Shown in pieces: positions 46,991 to 57,535 of a stretch of DNA of 64,000 nt (positions are counted from its first letter, which is position 1; each line of letters starts with the position of its first letter). The stretch is from Epiperipatus broadwayi. Taxonomy: Eukaryota; Onychophora; Udeonychophora; Euonychophora; Peripatidae. The notes below the pieces were generated by a model. The model saw nothing but the letters and a program-made list of their open reading frames with translations. It did no database searches and was not told the DNA's origin. The stretch lies in contig JAQFVV010012490.1 in the NCBI GenBank assembly GCA_028023455.1, positions 1,798,001 through 1,862,000 of the forward strand. The letters run 5' to 3'. Position numbers and translations under genes: made by a program.

Positions 46991-47661
46991 TCTTTTATGG
47001 AACTACCTTCTTTAAATAATTGTTTCCTGTTGTATTGTGGACATTTGCCCATGATATCTATCTTTTGTAAGTATTTTTTTCAATAATTGTAAAATAATAA
47101 TTTTAAAATGTATAATTTATGATCAAATATATTTTTTTCTTTTGCTTATAAATCAAATTTATAAATTTGTGAGTTTTTTGTGTGTGTTGTACTTGGTTTC
47201 ACCACTTTGGATGTTATGAATACAATTTAGAAATTTGTGGGGAGGAGGTATGTATTTCAATTATTTTTTCTACATTTGTTGTACTCGAGTTATTTTTGAG
47301 CAATGTATTTTCTATTCTACTTGTTTTGACCAATTTCTGTTTTTGTATTTTACTTATTTTTGAGCGATTTCTTCAATAGAAGTTTCCAATTGGGATGTTA
47401 TGAATCCAATTTAGAAATTTGTAAGGGTGGAGGGGGGTTTGCGTTTTATATATTTCAGTTACTTTTTCTACATTTGTTGCATGCGAGTTATTTTTGAGTG
47501 ATGTATTTCCTATTTTACTTGTTTTGACTGATTTCTGTTTTTGTATTTTACTTATTTTTGAGTGATTTCTTAGATAGAAATATATTGTTTGTATAATTCT
47601 TGAGGGTACTGCAGTGTCGCCTGGAAATATAGTACATCACATTGAACAGTACTATATTCTT

Positions 47662-48483
47662 TGACAGCTGATACACTGAAATAATTTTTTTTATCCTCAT
47701 CACATTAAAGTAAATATTACAAATATTTCTTAATCTAGATGATAAATGTAAACAATATTTATTTGGCTAGAAAGATTTGAGTGATTTTACAAAATCAATT
47801 AAACTATTTTAAAACTATAAAATGCTATGAGATCCCACTCACCAACATTCTATTCTCAAAATATTAAACAATGTTTTGATTACTCATATCTATTATGTTT
47901 CTCAAAGAAATGAAATATTAATGTTATCAGCTATAATAAATAAATATTTTGCGTTCATACATAAAAAAATACTGGCATTAATTTTTTTTAACTTTTTTTT
48001 TTTTTTTAAACAAAATGAAGTGACAAATAATAATGAAGCTCACAAAATACAAGTTTTAATATGTTCAAACATATTGCATTTAATATTTGAAAAACTACAA
48101 GACCATTCTATGTAGCCATTACTTTTTCTATTTTAGGTATATATGTATATATTCTATACCCAAAAGTATAAGAAATTAATTACATAATAAAGAGGAGGTA
48201 TCTCAGTTACTCATTTAATACATAATAGTCTTCACATTTATGTGAATATATTCATGTAATTTTTTTAAATCTTTATATTTTTATTTAAAAGATTAAGCCT
48301 CTTGCATTTTTTTTTTTAAAAGTACCATCAGGCAGTAGACTACAGAATGAAAGCCATTATCGGATATTGGCTGCAAAATACTCTAGATTAGATTTTCAGT
48401 TTTTAAAAAAAAAAAAAAAGTTGTAAGAATATCTATAATATTTTAAGGAATGTATATTCAAATTATTATTATACATTCTAAAA
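47662..48483. other. AT-rich spacer
   Basis: Homopolymer T and A runs (for example 47986-48008 and 48406-48419); no gene seen. Confidence 0.45.
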
Positions 48484-48655
48484 ATGATTATAATATATAT
48501 ATTAAATAATAAGTGTAATAATGATCAAGGCTAAATGGGTTTTATATGTAATCATTAAAAAACTAGTTAACAATAAAGGAGGTTACCTTGACAAAAGTTT
48601 GAATTTGCAATTGTTGATTGTTATTGATATTAATATTGTCTAAGTGTTGACTGGT
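48484..48655 (+). repeat. Solo arm related to the 41.85-kb inverted repeat
   Basis: Shares TATATATTAAATA.TAAGTG.AATAATG.T.AA.GCTAAATGGG and the following GTAA.CAAT and CCTTGACAA blocks with the left arm starting at 41853. Only one arm is present. It shows that the element is repetitive. Confidence 0.6.
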
Positions 48656-49185
48656 TTTTTAAATGATATATATATATATTTGTATTTTCTCACAAATAGA
48701 TATATTGAAATACAGTACTATGTTACATATTTATCCTGCAGTTTCTTGATTGGGGGGGGGGGGGGAGGAGCCAAGTTCACAATTAAAGAACTAAAAAAAA
48801 AAAAAACAGAATTAGACAGCTTCTAACATTTAAGTAAATCAACTGCATTTTTATTGTAGACGGTTATCATTTTAATAAATTAATAATAAAGTGAGATTAG
48901 TTAAATCTATATTATTAAATGTCACACTGATATACAGGTAAAGCCATTTATATAAAACAAAAGTAATATTTTTTTCTACAAAATAATAACAGTAGAAATA
49001 GCTTTAAGACAGAAAATGTTTATTTAAATTATTATGCAATAGTAACTAGGTGATAACGAATAATCAATCATTTATAAGAAAAAAGCTCCCTACCTTTTTT
49101 TTTTTTTTAAGTCGCAAAAAGTATAAAAAACATTAAAAAAAATTGTAATTATAAATTTTATTAAACGCCCATTATTATATTAAGT
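48656..49185. other. AT-rich spacer with a run of G
   Basis: A run of about 13 G at 48750-48763 and an A-run shortly after. No gene seen. Its last 45 bp resemble the sequence at about 20955-21000. Confidence 0.45.
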
Positions 49186-49482
49186 AATAATTTACTAAGG
49201 CTGTAACCTTAGAAATAAGCGTCTGAAAAATATGAAGGTAGGGACCTCTATAGGTCTTAAAAACACAAGCTTACGCTATGAAGAAAAGAAATAAGCGTCT
49301 GAAAAATACGAAGGTAGGGACCTCTATAGGTCTTAAAAACACAAGCTTACGCTATAGAGGTCCCTATCTTCGTACTCTCTTTTCTTCATAGCGTAAGCTT
49401 GTGTTTTTAAGACCTATAGAGGTCCCTACCTTCGTATTTTTCAGACGCTTATTTCTAAGGTTACAGCCTTAGTAAATTATTT
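49186..49482. repeat. Inverted repeat with an extra internal copy
   Basis: The outer arms 49186-49288 and 49379-49482 are reverse complements with few differences (TTACTAAGGCTGTAACCTTAG at the ends). Between them is a third copy of the arm's inner part (from AAATAAGCGTCTGAAAAATA, about 49289-49355) and a partial fourth in the opposite orientation (TAGAGGTCCCTATCTTCGTA). So the core module GTCTGAAAAATACGAAGGTA appears three times. GC content is above the surroundings. No coding capacity. MITE/foldback type. Confidence 0.8.
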
Positions 49483-50148
49483 ATTAATTAAAAAAAAATG
49501 TTACTTTGCAGATGTTTTTTTTTTTAATTTTATATACAAATAAATATTAAGACTAAAAAATAAAAAAAGGAAAAATAAAAAAAGCAATTAAAATTTGTAT
49601 TTATTTACTTTTATCAAACAACACACACAAACTAACAAGAGTATTAAATAACAATTAGTAAAAATAGGATATTCACAGCAAAAATTAAAAACATTTTTAA
49701 ATTTATAAAAATATTTTTAATTCTCATTAAATTCCATAATATTATTTAATATATATATATAGCACATTCAAACAATAACAAATTTAAATGGTTATTCATA
49801 AAAAAATGTTAACATTTTAATGTTGTTTGATTTAAATATTTGCAATATTTAAAAATATTTAATAGTATTAAATGAAATTATTTTAATTTTATTCTGGTAC
49901 TTAATTATATAAAAAAATATTTTTTTATTTCATCTATTAAAAAATACAAAAAATAAATATGATGAAACCACAATATTTTTTTTTATATATACTGTCGTTC
50001 ATCAATGAATCTTACTAATATTCATTAATGGTATAAAAAGTAATTAAAAAAAAAAACAGATCAAAATTTCAGTGTAATTGAATTTGGAAAAAAAAATATG
50101 GAACGCATAAAATACTTAGAGGATGTTTTAATGATCTGTAAAGATATT
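49483..50148. other. AT-rich spacer
   Basis: Very AT-rich; no feature seen. Confidence 0.5.
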
Positions 50149-50163
50149 AAACTTGGTATAGTT

Positions 50164-50250
50164 GTCTTGCATTGGTGGTCGAGAGGTCAGCGCGACTGCC
50201 CGGGTTGCGGGTTCGCGTCCTGGCCGATGCTATGACACTTAAAAAAAAAA
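50164..50250 (+). mobile_element. tRNA-derived SINE, copy 2
   Basis: A tRNA-like body (50169-50230) with acceptor arms GCATTGG and CCGATGC, a D-arm GTCG...CGAC, an A-box-like TGGTCGAGAGG and a good B-box-like GGGTTCGCGTCC. The anticodon arm is shortened. The tail TATGACACTT plus A-run matches copy 1 at 32.95 kb. It is flanked by AAACTTGGTATAGTT (50149-50163) and AAACTTGGGATAGTT (50251-50265), 14 of 15 identical. It sits 125 bp upstream of the full-length LINE. Confidence 0.82.
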
Positions 50251-50374
50251 AAACTTGGGATAGTTTTACCTTCTTTTAAATGTCAAATTATAAATAACCG
50301 ACCCTGACAATATTACTACAAATATAAATATCATTTTAAGATGGCTTTGCTTCTTCAATTGTCAGGGCCAAAGA

Positions 50375-50388
50375 TACATGTTATACAG
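50375..50388 (+). repeat. Target site duplication, left of LINE
   Basis: TACATGTTATACAG; the identical 14 bp occur at 56060-56073, fixing both ends of the LINE. Confidence 0.92.
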
Positions 50389-50391
50389 ATA

Positions 50392-50405
50392 CCACTAGAG
50401 GGCGC
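50392..50405 (+). promoter_or_regulatory. CTCF-like motif in the LINE 5' end
   Basis: CCACTAGAGGGCGC begins four bases into the element and fits the animal CTCF core (CCA..AG.GGGC). It is directly followed by GCAGAATATATATTTTCTGC, a short potential hairpin. Whether the host has CTCF or the site is bound is unknown. LINE promoters are internal, so the region is likely within the promoter. Confidence 0.45.
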
Positions 50406-50534
50406 AGAATATATATTTTCTGCCTTATTCTAGGTCTTATAATTAGTGCCAATTTTTTCTTATTTTTTAGTTATTTTTTAATTTCAAACCCCAGTGGTTT
50501 GATTATTATTTGCTGTACAAACTTCACAGTAAAT

Positions 50535-52634
50535 ATGTTTAAAGATAGTTCTCTGGCTTCAGAGGAATTAATGAATTCAAGCTCAAGTAAGAAAGAAATA
50601 GAAGGAAATATGGAATCCGTTATTAAATCTAAGTTTAGAACATCTACAAAGAAGAAAAATGGTAAGAAATCTTTTTCTCTCTCTTCCTCAATTGAAAACA
50701 TGTTTGATAACAAAGATTTACCTTTATTAAATGAATCCCAAAAGTTTGAACAACTTTCATCAAATGATAACAATGTCACAGAGATAGTTTCAAATTTTAA
50801 AAATAATCAAGTTAAAAATAGTCGAGTTAAAAAAGTTAGCGATAACAATGCTGAAGTTATAACAATGCTTTTAAGAAATTCAAAGAATAAAAAAAGTTCT
50901 GTTTTTAATAAATCATTAAATGAAAATGTTGCTAAAATGAATAAATTTATTTCTAAGAAAGATACTTTTTTATTACAAAATAAATCCAATGATTTTGTGC
51001 AAAATGATGACATTATGGAAGGAGAAGATTTCCCACAACTTGATAAAAATAATATTACAAATGCTAAAAATGATTCATTTGTTTATAACAAATGTAATAC
51101 TATTAAGTCTAGTTTTAATTTTGATATATCCAATAAGAAATCAGGTAATGAGATAAATCATTCACTGCTTCAATCACCTTCAGTTATAAGCAACTCTGAA
51201 AAAGAATCATATGCTAATATACTCTTAAGTCAATGTAATACATCAGGAATTAATCATGATAACAATTCTTTATCTAATAATGATATATTCAATATTTGTG
51301 ATGAAGATACATATCCCTCATTGCAAAATATTCTTAATAATGATTCAGCCTCGGTGGATAACTTAGACCAAGATGAAATCAATAGTATTATTTCTCAGTT
51401 TAATGAATCTATCCCTGATCAGCTTCTAAGATCTTTCATCAACTACACTAATGAAAAATCAATTGTTCTGGCAGTTACAAACAGAAACAAAGATCTTTTT
51501 AGATTTCCTGTTGATCATTTTTGCCAAGAAATTACTGAAAAAAAATTATGGTCTCATATTTATCAATTGCTAAATCACCCAAATAATAGGTATCTTATAA
51601 TTCAATGTCATAATATTCTACAGAAAAGCATTTTACTAAATTCTCTTAAAATCATTAACAACAAAATAGTGGTTAATGTAAACATGAACAGGCCAGTAAT
51701 CTTATCAGGCCATATAAGAAACTGTTATTTGAATTTCGGGCAACATGATCTCCAAAAATTATTAAAACCTTATGGTTTAATTTCAGAGTTCAAATATATA
51801 TTGGAAAAAAGGGCAAATACTGAAGTCATTACAAACTCTGCTCTATTTAAATTATCACTGATTAAAGAGATCGGGTCTCCTACTTCAATTCCTACAATTC
51901 ATTGTGCAGAGTCAGCTCCTCTTATAATTTCATTTCGGGGTATTCCTCCACAGTGTTTCCTATGCCGTCTAAGAACACATCTCATAAAAGACTGCCCTGC
52001 TAGAATTTGCATTAAATGCAAGGGAAGAAACAGCAAATTTCATAACTGTGATAGGTCTTCAAATCAAAATATACTTGCTACATTACAATCACCTTCAGAA
52101 TTATTCATACAGCCTCAAGCTCATGAAGTTCTGATGCCTATATTTCCTGTAAAGAACCATATTGTAGAAGAACAAAGTCATGAAGTTCTGATGCCTGTAC
52201 TTCCTGTAAAGAACCATATTGTAGAAGAACAAGCTGACATGCAAGTGATTATAGATAACAAGTCACACTTAATGGACTCTGATTCGGATGGAATTATGAC
52301 AACAAATTATTCTTATACTCGTCAAAAATCCAAAAGAAAGGCAGGAGGAGGTAATAGGAATTTTATTGAAAAAACACATTCAATGACTTCTGAGGATTTG
52401 TCAGACTCAAATAAAAGTTCTTCTGGAAATGAATTGTGCAAAACAAATGTCAAGAGCAAAAAACTTAAAACTGACAATCTGAAATTTTCGTTAATTAAAT
52501 CTCAGATGTCTGACATCACTTCTAAAGGGAATTCAAACATGGACAAGATTTCTACAAAAAAAGTCACTCCTCAAAAACTTATGGATATTGAACATAATAT
52601 TAATATTACAGATAACCTTGATAAAAAAACATGA
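50535..52634 (+). CDS. LINE ORF1 nucleic-acid-binding protein
   Basis: A 699-residue RNA-binding ORF1 protein that would coat the LINE RNA. The open frame extends upstream to 50499 without an ATG; the first ATG is 50535, chosen as start. Residues 1 to about 290 are Asn/Ser/Lys-rich and probably disordered. A compact part at about 300-470 precedes a CCHC knuckle CFLCRLRTHLIKDC (about 474-487, CX2CX4HX4C) and an unusual second one, CIKCKGRNSKFHNC (about 492-505), whose C-to-H spacing is longer than normal. Then comes a perfect-looking tandem duplication of about 19 residues (SHEVLMPVLPVKNHIVEEQ, encoded at about 52120-52233). The C-terminus is basic (KSKRKAGGG, KSKKLK), suggesting nuclear targeting. 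No stop or frameshift. Confidence 0.9.
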   Translation: MFKDSSLASEELMNSSSSKKEIEGNMESVIKSKFRTSTKKKNGKKSFSLSSSIENMFDNKDLPLLNESQKFEQLSSNDNNVTEIVSNFKNNQVKNSRVKKVSDNNAEVITMLLRNSKNKKSSVFNKSLNENVAKMNKFISKKDTFLLQNKSNDFVQNDDIMEGEDFPQLDKNNITNAKNDSFVYNKCNTIKSSFNFDISNKKSGNEINHSLLQSPSVISNSEKESYANILLSQCNTSGINHDNNSLSNNDIFNICDEDTYPSLQNILNNDSASVDNLDQDEINSIISQFNESIPDQLLRSFINYTNEKSIVLAVTNRNKDLFRFPVDHFCQEITEKKLWSHIYQLLNHPNNRYLIIQCHNILQKSILLNSLKIINNKIVVNVNMNRPVILSGHIRNCYLNFGQHDLQKLLKPYGLISEFKYILEKRANTEVITNSALFKLSLIKEIGSPTSIPTIHCAESAPLIISFRGIPPQCFLCRLRTHLIKDCPARICIKCKGRNSKFHNCDRSSNQNILATLQSPSELFIQPQAHEVLMPIFPVKNHIVEEQSHEVLMPVLPVKNHIVEEQADMQVIIDNKSHLMDSDSDGIMTTNYSYTRQKSKRKAGGGNRNFIEKTHSMTSEDLSDSNKSSSGNELCKTNVKSKKLKTDNLKFSLIKSQMSDITSKGNSNMDKISTKKVTPQKLMDIEHNINITDNLDKKT

Positions 52635-52738
52635 TAAGATTGAAGAATCGTCACTCATACTCTAAATGGTTTTTTTTGAATATACACAATATCTAGAGAC
52701 TCAAGCTAATTCTTTAAAAATTTTTTTTTTTATATTGA

Positions 52739-55700
52739 ATGAAATTAAAAATATCTGGCTTAAATGTCCGTGGGCTTAACTCTGATAAAAGAGTTGATGC
52801 TCTTGCTCACTGGACAAAGAAGTTTTTGCCTCATTTAGTTTGTTTGGGAGAGACAAAATTACATATTAATTCAAATCAAAAGATAATTGACAAATTGCAC
52901 AGATTAGGCTACTTTCATTATTCTACATCTAATAGCCCATCAGCTGGGGTTGCTCTTCTTATTCCTTTCCAATCTCTGATACAAAATTTCAGAATTAGCT
53001 TTTTAAACTCTAATTTAATCTTTATAACCATTTGTATAAACTCTTTCAAATTCAATGTAGTTTTTCTCTACTTAAACAAAGATATTGGGCTCATTCATAA
53101 TCAAATACATCTCATTAATTTAGGACTTATCTCAAATCCTTTTCCTACAATTCTTCTTGGAGACTTCAACTCTACTTATGACTGTTTCAATTCAAAATTT
53201 TTACACCTTCTAAATTCTCATTTCATGTGTGTACAGGGTTTTTTCCCACATGATGCATGTTCATTTTATACAAAGAAATTTTCTTCTCTTATAGACCTAT
53301 TATATTACTCTCCGGAACTGCACTTCTTCATCAATCCATCTTTACAACCATTACCTTTCTCTGATCATCATGCTATTATGCTTGATCTGACATTAGACTT
53401 ACCCAATCAAACCTATGTACACCTTAAATCTACAATAAGAATTTTGCTAAAATCTGCTACACCAGAGGCAATTATCTCTGAAGCTTATATTTTTTTCAAG
53501 AAAATAGACATCCTAGCTCTTCCACCAGCTGAACCTTGGTTTGCTTTTATAAATATTCTTAGTTCTTTAATTTCTCATTACACCAGAAAGAATAAAGGAC
53601 CGATTGGGTTACTTAAGAAAGCAGATAGCTTAATTACAACATTGAAAGATATACCTCCAACACCAGCATCTGTACAGGTTATTATTGACCTGAAGCAACA
53701 ATATGTAGAGACACACCAAATCCTAATAGACTATCTGGCTACTAAAAAGGCAAGGCTTTACCTCTCTAAACCTCATAACTTCTCAAGGGGATATATAAGG
53801 TGGGCTTTGGGTTTTCAAAGTAAGTCTAAAATTCCATCAGCAATCACAGTGAATAATATAATTTTCTCGGGTAATAGCATGATTTTACAAATTTTAAATC
53901 ATTATAAATGCAAGCTAGTAGATGTTTCACAGAATTTGGTGCCTGATACATCTATATATTCTTGTGAGACAATTCATGGTATTAGTAATGATGATATTAG
54001 AGCTAAACTCTCATCCATGCCTGATAGAATACACCCTGGAATACATGGAATACCAAAATTCATGTTCAAACATCTTGAAGCCTTCACAGTACCAATAGTG
54101 AGTAGAATGGTTGATCTACTTGCCTCAGGTCCCCTTACTATTGATCAACTCTATCCCATTGCAATGGTCCCATTTCTTAAGAGTGCTATTATCCCATCGC
54201 CTCTGGAGAACCTTAGACCAATCTCGATGACTCCATTGATTATTAAACTGATTGAAGCAATTATCAAAGATAAAATTCAAAATCTCATTCTGCCTTTTAT
54301 CTCTAGTTTTCAATTTGCAAAGAAAGGTAGTTCCACAGCTGAGGCACTCTGCCTATTCAGGTTAATTACGGATTATACAAGAAAAAATAAAAAGTCAAAG
54401 CCAATAGTTGTCCAACTTGATATTTCAGCTGCTTTTGACTCAGTCAGAATTCCTCAACTAATATGTCTTCTAAGTGGTCTGAAGATTCCCACAGGTATAA
54501 TGAACATCATTACTAACCTTCTATTAAACAGACATATTGCAATTTCATTAAATGGAAAAATTTCAAACTCATTCACACCTACCAAGTCGATTCCACAGGG
54601 TTCTCCTCTTAGTCCCTTACTCTTCATTTTATATATAAATCCATTCCTTAAATCTTTAGAGATGAATCTTCCTTGATTGTACATTCCTGGTATCAATAAA
54701 TCCATTCAGCACATATCCTACATGGATGATGTGGCAGTGTTCTTACCATCTAGAAAATTCATACCGAAACTAATTCAAATTATGGACAATTTCACCATAG
54801 AGTCAGGTCTTGCATTTAACCTTAGAAAATCTGCTGTATGGAGACTTTCATATGGAAAATCCATTCCATCCTTTTTCACAGCTATGCCACAAAAATTTTT
54901 GGGTTTACCAATGAGTCTCTCTCATGCAGCAATGAGGAAATTAATACAAGACACTATCATGAATTCTGCAAGAAAAATAATTGATTCACTTTCAAAAGTT
55001 TATACATCATTATTTGCAAAAACAGCCCTACTCAACATGTTACTGTTCCCCAGAATTGCTTACTACATGCCGTTCATTAAATTTTCATCAAAATTTATCC
55101 AGAATATAAACTCTCTTTGCTCTAGATTAATGTGGAAGGGTAAAACTGTTGCTATTAGCTTAAGAAGAGTGCAGAGACCAACAAGACTTAATGGCTTGTC
55201 ACTGCATTCACTTCATGTTCTTTATCTACAGAAATCAAATAACCTCATTACAAGACTTAATGGGATTTTTCCTGATGACTCACCTTTTCTATCTATTCAT
55301 CCTACAGATACTCCACCTCCAATTAATGATGGTTGGCTGACACAAGTCTTAATTGACATTTCAAAAATTCTCACACCTTTATCTCAATTAAAACCAACGA
55401 AACTTCATTATTGGGATGCCTATCTTCTTTTTTTTTCAACAATTATCCCAGATCATAGCATTCTCACCTGTACAAACTTTGCCATTATAAAGAAATATAA
55501 AAGATGTAATCTAGAGCCAAAATATTTGGACTTTCTTCTAAAGCTAAATCTCAATGCCCTTCCAACAAGCCACTTTCTTGTGATGTATAGAGGTTTTTCA
55601 TCTTTGGACCCTGTTTGCTCACTCTGCCATAGGAAGGATGATACCATATTTCACATTTTCAACAATTGTTCCTCTCTTCAGGGCTGTAGAATATTGATTA

Positions 55701-55939
55701 ATAAAATTTATACACCAAAACATCCAATTATCAACACACTCATAAAAGGTTTTGCTTATGGGGATTTTGCAATTATAAGAAGTGCAACTTTCATCACTTT
55801 CTGTCTATGGTTTGTCAGATGCTTCATAATCTTCAAGTCTGTTATACCTGATCCAACATTAATTTTTTTACAAAAATTAAAAGATATCAAAGAAAGAGAT
55901 TTGAAGTTAGCTCCTCACCTAATAGCAAATTCCACATAG
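52739..55939 (+). pseudogene. LINE ORF2 endonuclease-reverse transcriptase, one in-frame stop
   Basis: A 1066-codon polyprotein that would nick the target and copy the LINE RNA. The APE endonuclease (residues 1 to about 225) has LNVRGLNS, GETKLH, LLGDFNST and SDHHAIMLD. RT spans about 440-720: LRPISMTPLIIKLIE, motif A VVQLDISAAFDS, motif B IPQGSPLSPLLFILYI and motif C SYMDDVAVF (about 660-668). The C-terminal zinc finger CSLCHRKDDTIFHIFNNC starts at residue 960. The TGA at 54674-54676 (codon 646) falls between motifs B and C, so the product would lack the YMDD box. The frame is otherwise open on both sides, so the mutation is young. ATG at 52739 is the first methionine after ORF1. No RNase H seen. 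Confidence 0.92.
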
Positions 55940-56059
55940 AATCTTATTAATATTGGACATTAAGTAATTTAATGGTTTATAAATGTATTGCCAAATTTAA
56001 TGTTATTTTATAATTTTTTCTTTATTGTAAACATAGTTAAATAAACCTGTTTTTGAAAC

Positions 56060-56073
56060 TACATGTTATACAG
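56060..56073 (+). repeat. Target site duplication, right of LINE
   Basis: TACATGTTATACAG, the exact partner of 50375-50388. Confidence 0.92.
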
Positions 56074-57183
56074 TTTCTAAGTTTCAGATGATAAAAATTA
56101 TTTATTTTTTTAATGATATCAGTCAATAGTTTATACTTTTAATAACTATAAAATCACATCACTCAATTCACAAATCATTTATGTAAGTATGAATATCATA
56201 AGAAAATATCACAGTGATCTCAGATTAGTTTCTAGCTATAACATTTCTCAATAGAAAATACAGGTTTTCAGATAGCTATCCAAAAACTAGTAGCCAGATA
56301 CTTATTGGAAAATTAGTTTTCTTTTCAATCTAACATATACTTAATTATTTGTGTCTATGCAGAAATAGCAGTTTGCGACTATGGTATATGAGTGCAATTC
56401 TAGCAAGTTCCTGATTTACAGAATTCATTAAATACAGTCTGAATTTCATATCATATTTGTGCTTTTATAAAATACACATTATGTGAGATGTCAGATTTTT
56501 AATAATATTCACAGTAAGTGACTGTGCTGCAATTATCAATTTTATAATTAGTAAAACTTATTTTGTTGCCAATAAATAAATGAAATGCATTACCATTAAA
56601 GTTGAATCATTATAAAAAGAAAAAAAAATTTTTTTCAGTGTTTTGAAAAAAAAAAAAAAAAAAGGATAATAAATTTATAAAATTATTACTGCTTGAATCA
56701 AATTGCTTGATTCAAATGAATAATAAATATGGCGAAAGCTTGAATGGTTAATAAAATTAAAAACAAAAAAAACAAATCAAATATATATATAATAATATTA
56801 ATCAATATAATGATGATGATGATTTATACCATAAGTAGAAGTCCTCCTCCCAAAAGTATTTTATTTGTTTTTCAATTTCAATAAAATACAATAATAAAAC
56901 TCTCAGGTGCCAAACTTTTTAATAGAAAGATTGCTTTTGGAAAACTTATTAATACCTGATCATCATCATTTACAAATTATTACTGCCATCCTGGTATGTA
57001 CACCAGTGGATTGGATTATTTCTCAGGAATATGGATATTATTAGCATATTGAATGTTAAAAGCATAGTGTTTGAATTGAATTAGATAAGCAAACATAAAC
57101 TAAATGGATTAATAAAAAAAAAATTAGTAACATGGAATATATAAAACTGATGCATACATACTCCCAACTATTAATCTGTAGAC
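56074..57183. other. AT-rich spacer
   Basis: A-runs near 56618-56662 and a short (GAT)n near 56812. No gene seen. Confidence 0.45.
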
Positions 57184-57222
57184 AAAACATTAAATATGAT
57201 GATGATGATAATAATGATGATG

Positions 57223-57278
<56 letters not shown>

Positions 57279-57290
57279 TAATAATAATGA
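57184..57290 (+). repeat. (GAT)n/(AAT)n microsatellite
   Basis: About 107 bp of GATGATGATAATAATGATG changing into pure AAT repeats of about 25 units. The GAT start resembles the tail of RTE elements, so it could have been seeded by one, but no RTE coding precedes it. Confidence 0.85.
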
Positions 57291-57535
57291 AAGATACTTT
57301 AATTTAAGCCCTTATAATATATATAATAATAAAGTTTTACCATATAAAATATTTAAGTAGTTCCTAACGATGGTTTTTTACAGATATTGTTCTTTGAATA
57401 TATTTCTGGATATCTTCATTAGTTCCTCCAAAGATGACAGTTATCCTCCTGGTACACTGGTGATGTGAGATATGAAATACAGCAGCATTGGTAACATTAA
57501 ATAGGGTATAGTTTCCATAGGTCTTGGGTAATTCA

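Larger units (their letters stand above)
43828..47652 (-). mobile_element. Merlin DNA transposon, about 3.8 kb, long inverted termini
   Basis: Termini start GGTACTGTCCAATGTGCTG at the left, and the reverse complement of the right end starts GTACTGTTCAATGTGATG. The element is flanked by the exact 9-bp duplication TATATTCTT (43819-43827 and 47653-47661); Merlin elements duplicate 8-9 bp. Inverted similarity continues inward for about 800-900 bp at each end, unusually long, and includes tandem modules (ATTTTTGAGTGATTTCTT and TACATTTGTTG). Inside, on the minus strand, is a broken DDE transposase gene of the IS1595/ISXO2-like type. The two ends have diverged from each other, so insertion is not recent. 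Confidence 0.88.
50389..56059 (+). mobile_element. Full-length two-ORF non-LTR retrotransposon (LINE)
   Basis: A 5671-bp element bounded by a 14-bp target duplication. Order: 146-bp 5' untranslated region, ORF1 (50535-52634), 104-bp spacer, ORF2 (52739-55939) with one in-frame stop, and 120-bp 3' untranslated region with AATAAA at 56040. It ends CCTGTTTTTGAAAC without a poly(A) tail. The exact duplication and almost open ORFs mean recent insertion. ORF1 has CCHC knuckles; ORF2 has an APE endonuclease, RT and a C-terminal zinc finger but no visible RNase H. Clade is uncertain: features fit the broad Tx1/L1 or I/Jockey groups. A relative lies at 35.6-36.2 kb. Confidence 0.93.

Noticed and set aside
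50164-50250. Functional tRNA gene
   Set aside because: The acceptor arms pair well, but the anticodon arm is truncated, an A-run follows, and the piece lies between target duplications; it is a retroposed copy.
50471-51013. Minus-strand frames inside LINE ORF1
   Set aside because: They are antisense shadows of the ORF1 coding sequence.
54674-54676. TGA as a sense codon (altered genetic code)
   Set aside because: ORF1 and the other large frames end at ordinary stops and this is a single TGA in one element; a nonsense mutation is simpler.
57184-57290. CRISPR-like array
   Set aside because: It is a trinucleotide microsatellite without spacers; the genome is eukaryotic.
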